From the NCBI GenBank assembly GCA_028388995.1, contig JAOEQC010000008.1:1-44883 (forward strand): a DNA stretch of 44,883 bases, in the 5' to 3' direction. A model generated the notes under the pieces. It was given only the letters and a program-made list of their open reading frames with translations. It did not search any database and was not told the DNA's origin. The position numbers were made by a program, and so were the translations under genes. Positions 1 through 7,488 of this stretch are shown piece by piece. This DNA is from Ascidiaceihabitans sp. (GTDB lineage Bacteria > Pseudomonadota > Alphaproteobacteria > Rhodobacterales > Rhodobacteraceae). Position 1 is the stretch's first letter. Each line of letters begins with the position of its first letter.

Positions 1-63
1 AGTTCATGGAGTTGCAGCAGGCGGGGTCTAGCTTCGGCGCATTTATTTTGAGTTTGCGAGGAA

Positions 64-1320
64 CTACCTCACCCCCCGCCCAGACGCAATCGCCAACCCA
101 TCGGTCACCGCCGTGAACACCTCCGTAAACGAGTGCTCCGCTTTGGGAAACTGCGCCTTCATCGTATCCGACACCAGCGTCAACAAACTAGAACCGCCCA
201 CGTAGATCACGCGTCGCACGTCGCCTGCCGCTAGCCCTGCCAAGTGCAGCGTTTCCGCCGCGCCGCCGTACAGCGCCTTGGAGTATTCCTCCAAAACCAC
301 GCCCAAATCATCCGCGCCCAAATGGGCGGACAATCCGCGCTCAATCAGGCCCAATGAAATCACCGCATCCGCATCGCCAGAGTTGGCAGCGATTTTTCCC
401 TGCTCCACGGCAAAGGACAACTCGTGCCCCAACTCGTTTTCCAGCACCGATGCCATACGCCCCAGCTTGTCCGGCTCATGGGCAAGGGTCAGCATTTCCT
501 CGATCAAACGGCGGTTCTGTGCGGTGTAAAGGAATGGGATTTTTTCCCATGTGGCCATATCATTGAAAATCGAATGGGGAATGGGTGATGATCCCTCACC
601 GATCCATTTGCGCAATGTGCCGCCCTTGCCCAACAGTGGCATGACACGATCAATATTGATGGCGCGGTCGAAATCCGTCCCGCCCACACGCACACCGTGG
701 GTGGCGAGGATTTCAACGCCGTCTTCGCCAGAGCGGAACAGCGAAAAGTCAGATGTACCGCCGCCGATATCAACGATCAGGCCCACTTCGCCCAATTGTT
801 CCAACGCACCACTGGCAATCGCCGCTGCCTCGGGTTCGTCCATGAACGACACTTCTTTGAACCCCGCCACGATGTAGCAGGCGCGCAGGTCATCTTCGGC
901 CTGCTGTTCGCGTGGATCGCCCGCGCCGTGAAACACAACGGGGCGTCCCGAAATCACGTTGTCAAATGTTAGGCCCGTGTCGGCTTCTGCCCGGACCTTA
1001 ACCTCACGCAGGAACCCCGCGATGATATCAACAAAGGTCACGCGCTTGTTCAGCACTTGGCGTTTCTCATGCATCAGGGTGGTGCCCAAAACGCGTTTGA
1101 GCGCGCGCATGAAACGCCCATCCAAACCGTCAAGCAGCGCTTGGTTCGCGGGTTCCCCGATCAGCGTTTTACGGTTGTCGAAATCGAAAAAGAATGTGGT
1201 GGGCATCGTGGTTTGATCCCCTGCCAGTTTGACCAGCTTGGGTTTGCCATCCACCGCGTATCCCGCCGCCGTGTTGGAGGTGCCAAAATCAATGCCCAAT
1301 GTGTGGGTTTGAGTGGTCAT
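64..1320 (-). CDS. Hsp70-family ATPase, YegD-like
   Basis: 418-residue actin-fold ATPase of the Hsp70 superfamily. The N-terminal phosphate loop (IDFGTSNT, residues 10-17), the second phosphate loop (DIGGGTSDF, 184-192) and the adenosine loop (VGGSS, about 374-378) are all visible. The protein ends shortly after the nucleotide-binding domain, so the substrate-binding and lid domains of DnaK are absent. This fits the YegD-like group and not a general DnaK. Family knowledge gives ATP hydrolysis; client and role are unknown. The ATG is preceded by GGAGG at 7-nt spacing, supporting the start. It is transcribed away from rlmJ, with a 352-bp shared upstream region carrying repeated palindromes. It stands alone and is not next to dnaJ or grpE. 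Confidence 0.88.
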   Translation of the reverse strand: MTTQTHTLGIDFGTSNTAAGYAVDGKPKLVKLAGDQTTMPTTFFFDFDNRKTLIGEPANQALLDGLDGRFMRALKRVLGTTLMHEKRQVLNKRVTFVDIIAGFLREVKVRAEADTGLTFDNVISGRPVVFHGAGDPREQQAEDDLRACYIVAGFKEVSFMDEPEAAAIASGALEQLGEVGLIVDIGGGTSDFSLFRSGEDGVEILATHGVRVGGTDFDRAINIDRVMPLLGKGGTLRKWIGEGSSPIPHSIFNDMATWEKIPFLYTAQNRRLIEEMLTLAHEPDKLGRMASVLENELGHELSFAVEQGKIAANSGDADAVISLGLIERGLSAHLGADDLGVVLEEYSKALYGGAAETLHLAGLAAGDVRRVIYVGGSSLLTLVSDTMKAQFPKAEHSFTEVFTAVTDGLAIASGRGVR

Positions 1321-1495
1321 GATGAAGCCTCCGAATTGATCAAACGAATGGGGTCTCTAAGGTCACCAGCTAGGGTCGTCAATCGCCAAGTGCCTCTATC
1401 CGTTCTGTCCAATTCATAACCAAAGGTTACTGCCCGTTTTCAAACGTTAACACGCGGCCGTGTTTGACAATTGATTAAGTGGGGTTGCGGCACTG

Positions 1496-1528
1496 AACTG
1501 TACAGATTGCCCCTTGATCTGTGCAGTT
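1496..1528. promoter_or_regulatory. inverted-repeat operator, copy 1
   Basis: The left arm AACTGTACAGA (1496-1506) and right arm TCTGTGCAGTT (1518-1528) are reverse complements with one mismatch, separated by 11 nt. The arms contain the perfect 8-bp palindrome CTGTACAG. The geometry (centres 22 bp apart, two helical turns) suits a dimeric repressor or activator. CTGTAC-type half-sites resemble those described for some MocR/GntR-family regulators; that link is from memory and only suggestive. Confidence 0.5.
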
Positions 1529-1569
1529 TCGTGAAATCCCTTTGATCTGGGCGCAAATTGGTGCATTTA

Positions 1570-1601
1570 AACTGTACAGAACAGGCCCCATTCTGCACAT
1601 T
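1570..1601. promoter_or_regulatory. inverted-repeat operator, copy 2
   Basis: The same 11-bp arm AACTGTACAGA recurs at 1570-1580, followed after exactly 11 nt by the weaker arm TCTGCACATT (1592-1601). Spacer length is identical to copy 1 and the copies begin 74 bp apart, about seven helical turns. This supports a cooperative regulator site upstream of rlmJ. Confidence 0.5.
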
Positions 1602-1672
1602 ACGACACCACAATCGCGGCGAACACCCCGTTTACCGTTGCGCCCCACCCTCATTTGGCCTCATAACCTCCT

Positions 1673-2446
1673 ATGCTTAGTTATCAACATATATATCACG
1701 CAGGTAACCTCGCCGACGTCCACAAACATGCTCTTTTATCCAGCATATTGAGATACTTAACGGCCAAGGACAAACCCCTCACTTACTTTGAAACCCATGC
1801 TGGTCGTGCCGTCTATGATCTGGACGCCGATGAAGCCCTCAAAACGGGTGAAGCAGCCAAAGGCGTCGGCCTTTTGCGCGACAAATTCAAGGGCACGGCG
1901 TATGGGGATGTGTTGGCGCAAACCACTGAAACGCATGGGAAACCCGCTTATCCGGGTTCCCCGCTTATCGCCGCCACGCTGTTGCGCGAGACCGACAAAA
2001 TTCACCTGTGCGAATTGCATCCGGGCGAACACGCAGCGCTAGACTACTCCATGTCGCCCTACCCCGTCAGTTGTCACCAACGCGACGGCTTCGCCACCGC
2101 CCACAGCCTCCTCCCCCCGACCCCGCGCCGCGGCATGATGTTGATCGACCCAAGCTATGAAATTAAGACTGATTACGATCTGATCCCCGGCCACATCCGA
2201 CGTTATGCGCGGTCCTGGAACGTGGGCATTATTGCCCTTTGGTATCCGATTTTGATGGACGGATCACACACAACTATGTTGAGAATGCTGGAAGAGGTTC
2301 ATCCAGATGCAATGCGCCATGAAGTTCGTTTCACTCCTGCAAAACAAGGGCATGGCATGCTTGGATCCGGCATGTTTATTATCAACGCGCCATACGGCAC
2401 AGACACCACAGCCAAACACCTGACGAAGGTTTTCGCGCCACTTTAA
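1673..2446 (+). CDS. rlmJ: 23S rRNA (adenine(2030)-N6)-methyltransferase RlmJ
   Basis: 257 residues matching RlmJ along the whole length, starting with the typical MLSYQHIYHAGNLADVHKH N-terminus. The SAM-dependent N6-adenine methylase motif is DPSYE (159-163) within LIDPSYEIKTDY; E. coli has DPPYE, so the second Pro is Ser here. The enzyme methylates A2030 of 23S rRNA before ribosome assembly. The start is fixed by the conserved N-terminus; no strong Shine-Dalgarno sequence is visible. Two inverted-repeat operators lie 72-177 bp upstream. The next gene begins 14 bp downstream on the same strand and is probably cotranscribed. Confidence 0.93.
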   Translation: MLSYQHIYHAGNLADVHKHALLSSILRYLTAKDKPLTYFETHAGRAVYDLDADEALKTGEAAKGVGLLRDKFKGTAYGDVLAQTTETHGKPAYPGSPLIAATLLRETDKIHLCELHPGEHAALDYSMSPYPVSCHQRDGFATAHSLLPPTPRRGMMLIDPSYEIKTDYDLIPGHIRRYARSWNVGIIALWYPILMDGSHTTMLRMLEEVHPDAMRHEVRFTPAKQGHGMLGSGMFIINAPYGTDTTAKHLTKVFAPL

Positions 2447-2460
2447 CAAAAGGAACTAAG

Positions 2461-2757
2461 ATGACTGCCAAAGGATATTGGATCGCTCACGCCACCGTAC
2501 ATGACCCTGAAACCTATGGCATTTATCGCCAAGCCAATGCGGCACCTTTGGCCGCATTTGGTGGCAAATTCCTAGTTCGGGGTGGCGATCAGAAAAACCC
2601 TGAAGGCGCTTGGAGCCCACGCACCGTTATCATCGAATTCCCAAGCTACGCAGATGCGTTAGCGTGTTACGATAGCGAAGAATATCAAGCAGCTAAGGCC
2701 ATTCGCGAACCCGTATCTGAAGCGAATATGGTAATTGTTGAAGGCTATTTGGGCTAG
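2461..2757 (+). CDS. DUF1330 family protein
   Basis: 98-residue protein with the DUF1330 pattern (MTAKGYWIAHATVHDPETYGIY at the N-terminus, then FLVRGG, and EFPSYADALACYDSEEYQ near 60-77). This is a dimeric alpha/beta-barrel fold related to stress-response and antibiotic-biosynthesis monooxygenase-like proteins. No catalytic residues can be assigned and the reaction is unknown. An AAGGA ribosome site sits a few bases before the ATG, and the gene follows rlmJ by 14 bp. Family assignment is firm; function is not. Confidence 0.85.
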   Translation: MTAKGYWIAHATVHDPETYGIYRQANAAPLAAFGGKFLVRGGDQKNPEGAWSPRTVIIEFPSYADALACYDSEEYQAAKAIREPVSEANMVIVEGYLG

Positions 2758-2797
2758 GCCCATTGGCGTAGCGTCTGACAAACGCTATACCGATGTT

Positions 2798-3232
2798 ATG
2801 TTTGCAGATTTCCTTAAGCGTTTGACCGCTCCCGCCCCAACCAAATTGCCTGACCACGATGCAAGGCTAGCCTTGACCGCGTTACTTGTGCGCGTCGCGC
2901 GCACCGACGATCAATATGACGCCGAAGAAATGTCGCGCATTGATGCAATCACCGCAGCGCGTTACGGGCTTGACCACGCCCTAAGCAAAGCACTGCGCAA
3001 TGACGCCGAACAGTTAGAAACCGAAGCTCCAGATACAGTACGTTTCACCCGTGCGATCAAAGAAGCCGTTGATTATGAAGATCGCGTCGGCGTGATTGAA
3101 GCCTTGTGGCAAGTCGCCCTTGCAGATGGTGAACGCAGCCAAGAAGAAGACACAGTTTTGCGTTTGGTTGCTAACCTTTTGGGTGTATCAGACCGCGACA
3201 GCGCCCTTGCGCGTCAGCGAGTAACACCTTGA
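2798..3232 (+). CDS. TerB-like (tellurite resistance B family) protein
   Basis: 144-residue all-helical acidic protein. Residues about 20-140 show the TerB fold signature: ALTALLVRVARTDDQYDAEEMSRID in the first half and ALWQVALADGERSQEEDTVLRLVANLLGV in the second, each with acidic residues able to bind a divalent metal. TerB domains occur in tellurite/stress complexes and fused to DnaJ; a chromosomal stand-alone copy does not prove metal resistance. I chose the ATG at 2798 because the in-frame ATG further upstream would add a non-conserved leader overlapping the previous gene. The stop codon overlaps the TTG start of the next gene, so the two are probably translationally coupled. Confidence 0.8.
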   Translation: MFADFLKRLTAPAPTKLPDHDARLALTALLVRVARTDDQYDAEEMSRIDAITAARYGLDHALSKALRNDAEQLETEAPDTVRFTRAIKEAVDYEDRVGVIEALWQVALADGERSQEEDTVLRLVANLLGVSDRDSALARQRVTP

Positions 3233-3978
3233 ACCAAGACGGAATTGCATCACTTGGGATGTATGACTACCCCCACACCCGCGCCGCAAACATGCTACTT
3301 TGGACCCTGATCCGTGAACAGCTTGGCTATGGCCCTGCCAAACTGACCCACGACAACGACCCTTGGTACATTTGGCAAAGCCATGAATTAGTATTCTCTC
3401 AAACCTGTGGATTGCCGTTTCGTGCATGTCTGCATGACAAGGTCCAGTTGATCGGAACCCCAGACTATGGGCTGACCGGTTGCCCTGCTGGCCATTACAA
3501 CAGCGTTATTGTTGTCTCATCTGCTTCAACCATTCAGGATCTAAAATCTCTCACAGGTCAATATATGGCCTATAACGAAGGGCTATCCCAATCTGGATGG
3601 GCAGCACCCCAAGCGCATCTAAAGCAAACCAATATCTCATTCAAAACAGGCCCTTGCACGGGCAGCCACAAAGCGTCGGCGCAGGCGGTGGCCGATGGCA
3701 AAGCAGATTTCGCAGCGATTGATGCGCTGACATGGGAAATGTTGCGCGCCAATATTCCTGAGGTAACGGACAAGATTCGTGTGCTAGATAGAACCCTGCC
3801 AACGCCCGCTTTGCCCTACATCACATCCATGTCCCAGGACGCCGGCACAATCGCAAATGCAGTTGAAAGTGCAATCAAATCCTTACCCACATCGGCACGC
3901 GAAACACTGCACTTCAATGGGCTCATTCGGCTTTCGCCAAGCGCGTATCTGGAAATGCCATTGCCAACCGCACCGTAA
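3229..3978 (+). CDS. PhnD/SsuA-type periplasmic-binding-fold protein without signal peptide
   Basis: 249 residues. The sequence matches the phosphate/phosphonate ABC binding-protein fold: ASLGMYDYP at the N-terminus, a GLTGCPAGHYNS segment, the DLKSLTGQYMAYNE motif, then a DGKADFAAIDALTW segment that lines the ligand cleft in relatives. There is no signal peptide, lipobox or membrane anchor, and no ABC ATPase or permease of the phosphonate type nearby, so it may act as a cytosolic sensor or binding protein. The start is uncertain: a TTG at 3229 overlapping the TerB stop, or an ATG at 3259 just before the conserved MYDYP segment. Ligand unknown. Confidence 0.75.
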   Translation: MNQDGIASLGMYDYPHTRAANMLLWTLIREQLGYGPAKLTHDNDPWYIWQSHELVFSQTCGLPFRACLHDKVQLIGTPDYGLTGCPAGHYNSVIVVSSASTIQDLKSLTGQYMAYNEGLSQSGWAAPQAHLKQTNISFKTGPCTGSHKASAQAVADGKADFAAIDALTWEMLRANIPEVTDKIRVLDRTLPTPALPYITSMSQDAGTIANAVESAIKSLPTSARETLHFNGLIRLSPSAYLEMPLPTAP

Positions 3979-4101
3979 CTGTTTCCGCCGCGTCACCTCC
4001 GTCTTTAAAAGGTTTCCGCCTCTGCGTTGCGTTTGTAAGTTGCGAATCTTAGGATTTTACCGCTTTATAAACTTCTTAAAACAACAAGGTTGCTCCAATC
4101 C

Positions 4102-4881
4102 GTGACGCACGCCGACCACCCAGTTATCCAGATCCAGAACCTTCACAAAGCCTACGGCAATCTGGAGGTCTTAAAGGGCGTTGATATCACCGCTAAACGT
4201 GGAGATGTTGTGTCGTTAATTGGATCATCTGGCTCTGGAAAATCGACCGTTTTGCGGTGCTGCAACCTTTTGGAAGACAGCCAACAGGGTGAAATTCTGT
4301 TCAAGGGCGAACCCGTCACTTGGAGCGGCACCGGACACAATCGCCGCCCCGCGGACAACACCCAAGTGCTGCGCATTCGCACAAACTTGTCCATGGTGTT
4401 CCAGCAGTTTAATCTGTGGGCGCACATGAGCATCCTCCAAAACGTCATGGAAGCTCCGCTAACGGTTCTGAAACGCGACCGCGATGAAGTGGAGCAATCT
4501 GCGCGTCGTTATCTGGAAAAGGTTGGCATCGGTGACAAATGTGATTCCTACCCCGCCCAACTATCGGGCGGCCAGCAACAACGCGCGGCCATCGCCCGTG
4601 GACTGTGCATGGAACCAGAAGCATTGTTGTTTGACGAGCCCACCTCGGCCCTCGATCCAGAGTTAGAGCAAGAGGTAATCAAAGTCATCAAGGACCTTGC
4701 AGCTGAGGGACGCACAATGATGATCGTTACTCATGATATGAAATTAGCCGCTGATGTATCGGATCACGTTGTGTTCCTTCACAAAGGGCTGATCGAAGAA
4801 CAAGGCGCGCCCAAAAACCTATTTGGCGCGCCCAAATCCGAACGCCTCCAGGGTTTCCTTTCGGCAACCCAATCTGCGTAA
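4102..4881 (+). CDS. polar amino acid ABC transporter ATP-binding protein (HisP/OccP type)
   Basis: 259-residue ABC ATPase that energises uptake through the two permeases encoded downstream. Walker [10 protein letters not shown] (41-49), Q-loop VFQQFNLW (99-106), signature LSGGQQQR (154-161), Walker B ALLFDEP (174-180) and the switch histidine in IVTHDM are intact. The closest recognisable type is HisP/GlnQ/OccP. I chose GTG 4102: an AAGG (4086-4089) lies 12 nt upstream, whereas the alternative TTG at 4090 directly abuts that AAGG. The binding-protein gene follows 35 bp after the stop. Part of an operon running to about 7426 and possibly to 12220. Confidence 0.9.
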   Translation: MTHADHPVIQIQNLHKAYGNLEVLKGVDITAKRGDVVSLIGSSGSGKSTVLRCCNLLEDSQQGEILFKGEPVTWSGTGHNRRPADNTQVLRIRTNLSMVFQQFNLWAHMSILQNVMEAPLTVLKRDRDEVEQSARRYLEKVGIGDKCDSYPAQLSGGQQQRAAIARGLCMEPEALLFDEPTSALDPELEQEVIKVIKDLAAEGRTMMIVTHDMKLAADVSDHVVFLHKGLIEEQGAPKNLFGAPKSERLQGFLSATQSA

Positions 4882-4916
4882 TGAAATTACAAAACCACCT
4901 AACGGGAGTACCACAC

Positions 4917-5639
4917 ATGAAAAATCTTATCCTTACGACTGCAGCTCTTGCAGTAACTGCTGGCATGGCAATGGCAGACGGCCACGCGGTTGTGCGCATG
5001 GGCACAGAGGGCGCATACCCTCCATATAACTTCATCAACGATGCTGGCGAAGTTGACGGCTTTGAGCGCGAGTTGGGCGATGAGCTTTGCTTGCGCGCTG
5101 AATTGACTTGCGAGTGGGTCACAAACGAATGGGACAGCATTATCCCGAACCTCGTTTCCGGCAACTACGACACAATCATCGCTGGCATGTCCATCACTGA
5201 TGAGCGCGACGAAGTAATCGACTTTACGCAAAACTACACACAGCCAGACCCATCCAGCTACTTGGTTGCATCAGCAGATGCGGACATCACGGGTGGCGTT
5301 ATTGCTGCACAAACTGGCACAATCCAAGCATCGTTCGTTGCTGCTTCCGGCGCGATATTGGTTGAATTCGCAACACCAGAAGAAACAGTTGCAGCTGTTA
5401 AAAATGGTGAAGCCGATGCAGTCCTAGCGGACAACGCTTACCTTGCGCCAATCGCTGACGAAGATGGCGATCTGCAATTGCTTGATCAAAAAGAATTGAT
5501 CGGTGGCGGCGTTGGCATGGGCCTACGTGAAAGCGACAGCGAGCTGAAAGGCAAGTTCGACGCAGCCATCCAATCCATGAAAGACGACGGCACATTGAAT
5601 GCGCTGATCGCTAAATGGGAAGTTGGCGAACAATTCTAA
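4917..5639 (+). CDS. polar amino acid ABC transporter periplasmic substrate-binding protein
   Basis: 240-residue type II binding protein of the lysine/arginine/ornithine/octopine group. It has a Sec signal peptide (residues 1-20, cleavage expected after AMA). The mature part starts VRMGTEGAYPPYNF, with GFERELGDELC, NLVSGNYDTIIAGMSITDER (arginine-type carboxylate-binding signature) and VKNGEADAVLADNAYLAP. The ATG at 4917 is preceded by GGGAG and gives the signal peptide directly, so it is preferred to an upstream in-frame ATG at 4881. A stem-loop follows the stop, which would favour a higher message level for the binding protein than for the permeases. Substrate: probably a cationic amino acid, opine or amine, inferred only from family and the neighbouring catabolic genes. 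Confidence 0.9.
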   Translation: MKNLILTTAALAVTAGMAMADGHAVVRMGTEGAYPPYNFINDAGEVDGFERELGDELCLRAELTCEWVTNEWDSIIPNLVSGNYDTIIAGMSITDERDEVIDFTQNYTQPDPSSYLVASADADITGGVIAAQTGTIQASFVAASGAILVEFATPEETVAAVKNGEADAVLADNAYLAPIADEDGDLQLLDQKELIGGGVGMGLRESDSELKGKFDAAIQSMKDDGTLNALIAKWEVGEQF

Positions 5640-5656
5640 GTTAACCAATAGATCTG

Positions 5657-5688
5657 TGAAGGGGGAGGCAAATGAGCTTCCCCCTTCA
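5657..5688 (+). other. stem-loop between binding-protein and permease genes
   Basis: A perfect 10-bp inverted repeat, TGAAGGGGGA (5657-5666) and TCCCCCTTCA (5679-5688), with a 12-nt loop. No T-run follows, so it is better read as an mRNA-stabilising or attenuating hairpin than as a full terminator. Such hairpins after binding-protein genes are common in ABC uptake operons. Confidence 0.65.
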
Positions 5689-5732
5689 TCTTAATAAATA
5701 AACTCAAATTCCGCCCTCAATGAGGTCTCCCC

Positions 5733-6620
5733 ATTTTCAGTTTTTGCACAGACCCCAGCCTCTTGCCTCACTGGCAATGGATGGCCTGCTATCTGACCAC
5801 CGGCAAACACATGTCGATCTATTGGTCCGTGCTTACTGTTCTATTGCTATTGGGGATCACGGCCCCCACAGCTCTTGCTTTCGGGTTTGCCGGCGCATCT
5901 GCTACCCGTTCACGTATTGCACCCGTCTCTTGGCTGGGCCGTGGCTACATAGCCGTTGTGCGCGGCGTACCGGATATAGCCTTTTTCCTATTTTTTGTAA
6001 TCGCTTTGGATCAAGTCATTGAGGCCACGCGCCACCATGTTCTTTGTCCCGACTGGGTCGAACCAATCCGCCAAGGTAGTGACTTTGTTGTTTGTCAGGC
6101 CGCAAAAATGCCACTGGGCAACGCGCCACAATGGGTACACGAAAGCTATGGTTTCGCCATAGCCGTGTTCACCTTCGCGATTGTATTTGGTGCTTTTGCC
6201 GCCAATGTTATTCAGGGTGCCATGGCTGCAGTGCCGCGTGGCCAGATCGAAACAGGCGAAAGCTATGGCATGACATCGCGCCAAACGTTTTGGCGCATTC
6301 TTGTCCCGCAGATGTGGGTTTATGCCCTGCCCGGCCTTTCCAACCTATGGATGGTTTTGATCAAAGCAACACCATTGCTGTTTCTGCTCGGTATCCAAGA
6401 CATCGTTTACTGGGCCCGTGAACTTGGCGGTATCAAGACATCCCGCTTCACTGACTACCCGCACGGTGATTGGCGCATGTGGTATTTCCTTGCCTTACTT
6501 GTTTTCTATCTCATTTTCACCCGCGTTTCTGAAATCACACTCGAACGCTTAATGACCCGGCTTACACGTGGCCAAGTGACCACCGCTGGTGAAGCACAGC
6601 GCAAAGCGGGTACAACATGA
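5733..6620 (+). CDS. amino acid ABC transporter permease (HisQ/OccQ type), probable ATT start
   Basis: Inner-membrane permease of about 295 residues with several hydrophobic segments. The EAA-type loop that contacts the ATPase (GQIETGESYGMTSRQTFWRILVP, residues about 170-192) is present. N-terminal residues FSFCTDPSLLPHWQWMACYLTTGKHM match the conserved start of this family, but no ATG, GTG or TTG lies before them: a stop at 5721-5723 limits the frame. ATT at 5733 sits 7 nt after GAGG (5722-5725) and would give MFSFCTDP. A TTG at 5763 is the only standard start but would cut the conserved N-terminus and lacks a ribosome site. It overlaps the next permease by 4 bp. A sequencing error or a mutated ATG are alternatives. 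Confidence 0.85.
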   Translation: MFSFCTDPSLLPHWQWMACYLTTGKHMSIYWSVLTVLLLLGITAPTALAFGFAGASATRSRIAPVSWLGRGYIAVVRGVPDIAFFLFFVIALDQVIEATRHHVLCPDWVEPIRQGSDFVVCQAAKMPLGNAPQWVHESYGFAIAVFTFAIVFGAFAANVIQGAMAAVPRGQIETGESYGMTSRQTFWRILVPQMWVYALPGLSNLWMVLIKATPLLFLLGIQDIVYWARELGGIKTSRFTDYPHGDWRMWYFLALLVFYLIFTRVSEITLERLMTRLTRGQVTTAGEAQRKAGTT

Positions 6621-7426
6621 ACGCCTGTTTACAAACGATAGCGGACTATGGCTTGCGGGCCATCGGGATCGGTAAACGCTTGCTCCCTCGTGAAGACTTC
6701 ACATTGTGCGAACAGTTCACCCTCATCGGCTCAGGTATGATTTGGAACGTTTACTTCGGCGTCCTTGCCTTGATTGCAGGGTTCGGCTTTGCGACATTTC
6801 TAGCTCTTGGAAAAGCATCAAATATCAAGACGGTACGCAAACCATCTGAATGGTTCATCTTCCTGTTTCGCGGTTCCCCCCTGTTTATCCAATTCTTCTT
6901 TGGGTACTTTCTGTTCCTGAAATTAAAAACCGTCTTTCCAATTTTCGCGCCCTTCACGGCCGCATGGTTGGGCGCGTTGGTTGTCTTGTTTTTCAATACA
7001 TCGGCCTACACCGCAGAAATCTTTTATGGTGCTCTGCGCTCTATTCCCAAAGGTGAGATTGAGTCTGCTGATGCATATGGCCTTTCAGGCTGGTCCCGTT
7101 TTAAACGCGTTATTTGGCCGACAATGCTACGCCTTGCATGGCCTGCCTATACCAATGAGGCGATCTTTTTATTTCACGCAACCACTTTGGTTTTCTTCAG
7201 TGGGTTCCCTGCATGGCAACAACGCGGCGATGCCCTTTATTACGCAAGCTACTTTGCGGACAAGACATTTAATCCCTTCATTCCATATCCGATTTTGGCT
7301 GGTTATTTTATTCTCCTAACGCTCTGCGTGATTGGCCTGTTCAGTATCGTGAACCGTCGCTTGAACCGCCATCTTCCAGCAAACACACGCCAGCGATTGC
7401 GCATTCGTCCCAATCTTATACGATAA
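6617..7426 (+). CDS. amino acid ABC transporter permease (HisM/OccM type)
   Basis: 269-residue second permease of the transporter. Hydrophobic helices surround the cytoplasmic coupling loop with the EAA-type pattern KGEIESADAYGLSGWSRFKRVIWP (about 147-170). The N-terminal CLQTIADYGLRAIGIGKRLLPR is typical for this type in Rhodobacterales. Its ATG lies in an ATGA overlap with the preceding permease, implying translational coupling and a 1:1 heterodimer. The transporter gene order here is ATPase, binding protein, permease, permease. Confidence 0.9.
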   Translation: MNACLQTIADYGLRAIGIGKRLLPREDFTLCEQFTLIGSGMIWNVYFGVLALIAGFGFATFLALGKASNIKTVRKPSEWFIFLFRGSPLFIQFFFGYFLFLKLKTVFPIFAPFTAAWLGALVVLFFNTSAYTAEIFYGALRSIPKGEIESADAYGLSGWSRFKRVIWPTMLRLAWPAYTNEAIFLFHATTLVFFSGFPAWQQRGDALYYASYFADKTFNPFIPYPILAGYFILLTLCVIGLFSIVNRRLNRHLPANTRQRLRIRPNLIR

Positions 7427-7488
7427 GATAAATCCTGCTTTGTATTCGCTGAATGCATGCTAGGAAAATCGAATTTGGGACCTGAACA

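Larger units (their letters stand above)
1321..1672. promoter_or_regulatory. divergent intergenic region between Hsp70-like gene and rlmJ
   Basis: This 352-bp stretch has no convincing gene. It must hold the promoters of both divergent genes. It contains the paired inverted repeats listed separately (1496-1528 and 1570-1601) and a near-repeat of TGATCTG at 1516-1522 and 1543-1549. I could not assign -35/-10 boxes with confidence. Confidence 0.5.

Noticed and set aside
5720-6022. ATG-started frame of 100 codons at the head of the permease gene
   Set aside because: It is out of frame with the conserved permease sequence and its product has no membrane-protein character.
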